Source: Erythrobacter sp. AP23 | Lineage (GTDB): Bacteria > Pseudomonadota > Alphaproteobacteria > Sphingomonadales > Sphingomonadaceae | Direction of reading: 5' to 3' | Length of the DNA stretch: 64,000 nt | Assembly (NCBI RefSeq): GCF_001542855.1 | Contig: NZ_LNBY01000015.1 | Span: forward strand, 186,001-250,000 | In this document: one piece after another, positions 62,719 to 64,000 of the stretch | How the letters are laid out: each line of letters opens with the position of its first letter | Numbering within the stretch: position 1 is the first letter of the stretch | The notes under the pieces: generated by a model | The model's input: only the letters and a program-made list of their open reading frames with translations | Databases searched by the model: none | What the model was told of the DNA's origin: nothing | Translations under genes and position numbers: made by a program

Positions 62719-63810
62719 TCAGATCGCGCCCACGTCGAAGGCGTCGAGCAGGCCCTCGCCGTGCCTGGCGGTTTTCGTTTCCGATTGGGTCAGCTCGTCG
62801 AGCAGGATTTCGCCCCTCGCCTCGAGATGCGTCATGAAGAATTTCCAGTGACGGTAGGAGAGGAAGATCAGCCCGATCCCCAATGTAAACACAACCAGCA
62901 GCGCATCGACCACCAGCAGCTTGACCCAGTCGAGCGTGGTGGCCTCGAAGCTGAATTCGAGATCGCGCCAGCGCGTCGCGCCGACCACTTCGCGGTAGAA
63001 TTTGGCATAGAAAGCCACCGCGATCAGGCCGAGGCCGAGATAGAAGAACAGGATCAGGCCCAATATGCCCAGCACTCCGCCCACGGCCATGCCGTCTTCG
63101 CCGCCGATACCGTAGCCTGCCAGCATGCCCATGCCGGCCATGATCACCCCGCCCGCGAACAGCACGAAAGGCGCAAGATAGAACAGCAGGAAACGGCCGA
63201 AGACGCCGCCGGCTTCGGCATTCGCTTCGAACGCGAAGGGGCCGAAGCTCATTTTCGACCAGCGCTCGTTCCATAGGCTGGTCATCGACCAGGGAACGAG
63301 CAGGCCGAGCGGGATCCAGCCGACCAGTGTCTTCCACATGTAGGACAGGCCGAATCCGAAACCCTGGTCGTTGCTGCCGCCGCGAATGCCGCGCCAGCGG
63401 GTGCGCGACAGGCGGTAACGAAGCGCGCGGAAACGGGCTACGCCGAGCAGGTAGAAGATCGCGATCAGCGCGCCGAAGCTGAGCGCCACGCCCCATGCCT
63501 CGTAGCCCCGCGCGATCAGTGCCTGGGCGACGAAGCTCAATCCGAAATAGGGAATGCCGAACAGCACGAAGACCATCACGAAACCGAGAAACAGCTCCAT
63601 TCCCGTGCCCGCCCATTCGAGTTGTTCGTCGACGAAGCGGCTGCGCGACCACAGGTAGCGCCGCTCGCGGGTGGTCGCCCAGAAGCGGTAAATTCCCAGC
63701 GTAACGATCGTCAGCAGCAGGTTGGGAAACGCGATTCTGGCGAATTCGCGCCAATCGCCCTCGAAAACGAAGGCACTGTCCGCGCCCTGCCTATCGTGCA
63801 TACCGTGCAT
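62719..63810 (-). CDS. YjgN (DUF898) family membrane protein
   Basis: A 363-residue integral membrane protein with several hydrophobic segments and DUF898 features: NLLLTIVTLGIYRFWATTRE, RYRLSRTRWRGIRGG and FGLSYMWKTLVGW. The basic Arg-rich loops between segments are typical. No function is established. Start is ATG 63808-63810, with AAAGGG nine bases upstream. It precedes the M48 protease by four bases; the pairing of the two families recurs in many Proteobacteria as I recall, suggesting a functional link. Confidence 0.85.
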   Translation of the reverse strand: MHGMHDRQGADSAFVFEGDWREFARIAFPNLLLTIVTLGIYRFWATTRERRYLWSRSRFVDEQLEWAGTGMELFLGFVMVFVLFGIPYFGLSFVAQALIARGYEAWGVALSFGALIAIFYLLGVARFRALRYRLSRTRWRGIRGGSNDQGFGFGLSYMWKTLVGWIPLGLLVPWSMTSLWNERWSKMSFGPFAFEANAEAGGVFGRFLLFYLAPFVLFAGGVIMAGMGMLAGYGIGGEDGMAVGGVLGILGLILFFYLGLGLIAVAFYAKFYREVVGATRWRDLEFSFEATTLDWVKLLVVDALLVVFTLGIGLIFLSYRHWKFFMTHLEARGEILLDELTQSETKTARHGEGLLDAFDVGAI

Positions 63811-63880
63811 GAAATAAAACCCTTTCGACCCGAGCGGCTGTTGCTCACGGATCGAAGGAGCCATGTCAATCGCCGCACCG

Positions 63881-64000
63881 CTATTCTTCGCGCAGAAAGA
63901 TTTCTTCTATGGCGAGGCCGAAGACATCCGCGATCCGAAAGGCGAGCGGTAGCGAAGGGTCGTAGCGCCCGGTCTCGATGGCGTTGACGCTCTGACGCGA
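63881..64000 (-). CDS. Xre-family helix-turn-helix regulator (C-terminal part)
   Basis: The last 39 residues of a regulator running off the right edge: SRQSVNAIETGRYDPSLPLA, then FRIADVFGLAIEEIFL. This is the recognition-helix and stabilising-helix region of small Xre/Cro-type HTH proteins. The stop TAG (63881-63883) lies 70 bases upstream of the YjgN start on the same strand. The rest of the gene, including the first helices, is outside the window. Confidence 0.88.
   Translation of the reverse strand, partial: SRQSVNAIETGRYDPSLPLAFRIADVFGLAIEEIFLREE

Overview
The window looks like chromosome of an alphaproteobacterium of the order Sphingomonadales, most likely family Erythrobacteraceae. The base composition is GC-rich, many starts are GTG or 4-base ATGA/GTGA overlaps, and the gene set is typical of that group: DUF2093, MmcB, NnrU, large NAD-glutamate dehydrogenase, LytTR two-component pair, DUF2141 proteins, POT peptide transporter. 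I see no phage, insertion sequence, CRISPR array or integrated element. About 65 protein genes and two tRNAs (Arg-CCG, Leu-UAA) fill nearly all of it, and no gene-free stretch exceeds about 300 bases unless the hypothetical gene at 6770-7081 is not real. The genus is not determined.

Layout. 0-7.3 kb: partial Tat-exported nitroreductase; purD and xseA, divergent with overlapping start codons; DUF2093, M23 peptidase, phytase-like protein; rpmB and tadA; then a poorly coding patch with one hypothetical gene. 7.3-20.6 kb: RNase T2, nadC, LytTR regulator and kinase, a PhnZ-like HD-domain protein, DsbA-like and M48-TPR envelope quality-control proteins, an alpha/beta hydrolase coupled to an App1-like phosphatase, a PAS protein with a long acidic region, DUF2141 plus fatty acid hydroxylase-type protein, and mmcB. 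20.7-31 kb: tRNA-Arg, the biotin operon bioF-bioD-bioA, a lipid kinase coupled to a TAM41-like nucleotidyltransferase, a second DUF2141, and rpe-heparinase-purH. 31-42 kb: a 43-residue ORF, msrA, zur, dxs, alpha/beta hydrolase, crotonase, nnrU, FKBP, two amidohydrolases and a peptide transporter. 42-54 kb: GntR, ihfB, tRNA-Leu, tandem PilZ protein, a surface-glycan type trio (UDP-galactopyranose mutase-like flavoprotein, GtrA, GT-C-like), msrB, a CYP153-like P450, an ABC-2 exporter pair, queG and a ferredoxin reductase. 54-64 kb: the 1562-residue NAD-glutamate dehydrogenase, an LLM flavin oxidoreductase / TPR / hydrolase cluster, an M48-YjgN pair, and the end of an Xre regulator.

How genes work together. 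Biotin synthesis from pimeloyl thioester to dethiobiotin is encoded by three coupled genes. MsrA and MsrB both carry export signals, implying methionine sulfoxide repair outside the cytoplasm, alongside a DsbA-like thiol protein and two M48 proteases. The P450 and the ferredoxin reductase could form an electron-transfer chain, but no ferredoxin is in the window.

The best candidate for something under-described is the coupled pair at 24109-26039: a DAG-kinase-type lipid kinase followed, with a 4-base overlap, by a protein whose motifs resemble mitochondrial TAM41 CDP-diacylglycerol synthase. The second is the PhnZ-like HD protein at 11508-12119, which keeps the metal-ligand pattern but lacks the substrate-gating Tyr and Glu. 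These comparisons come from memory of family sequences and need profile searches.
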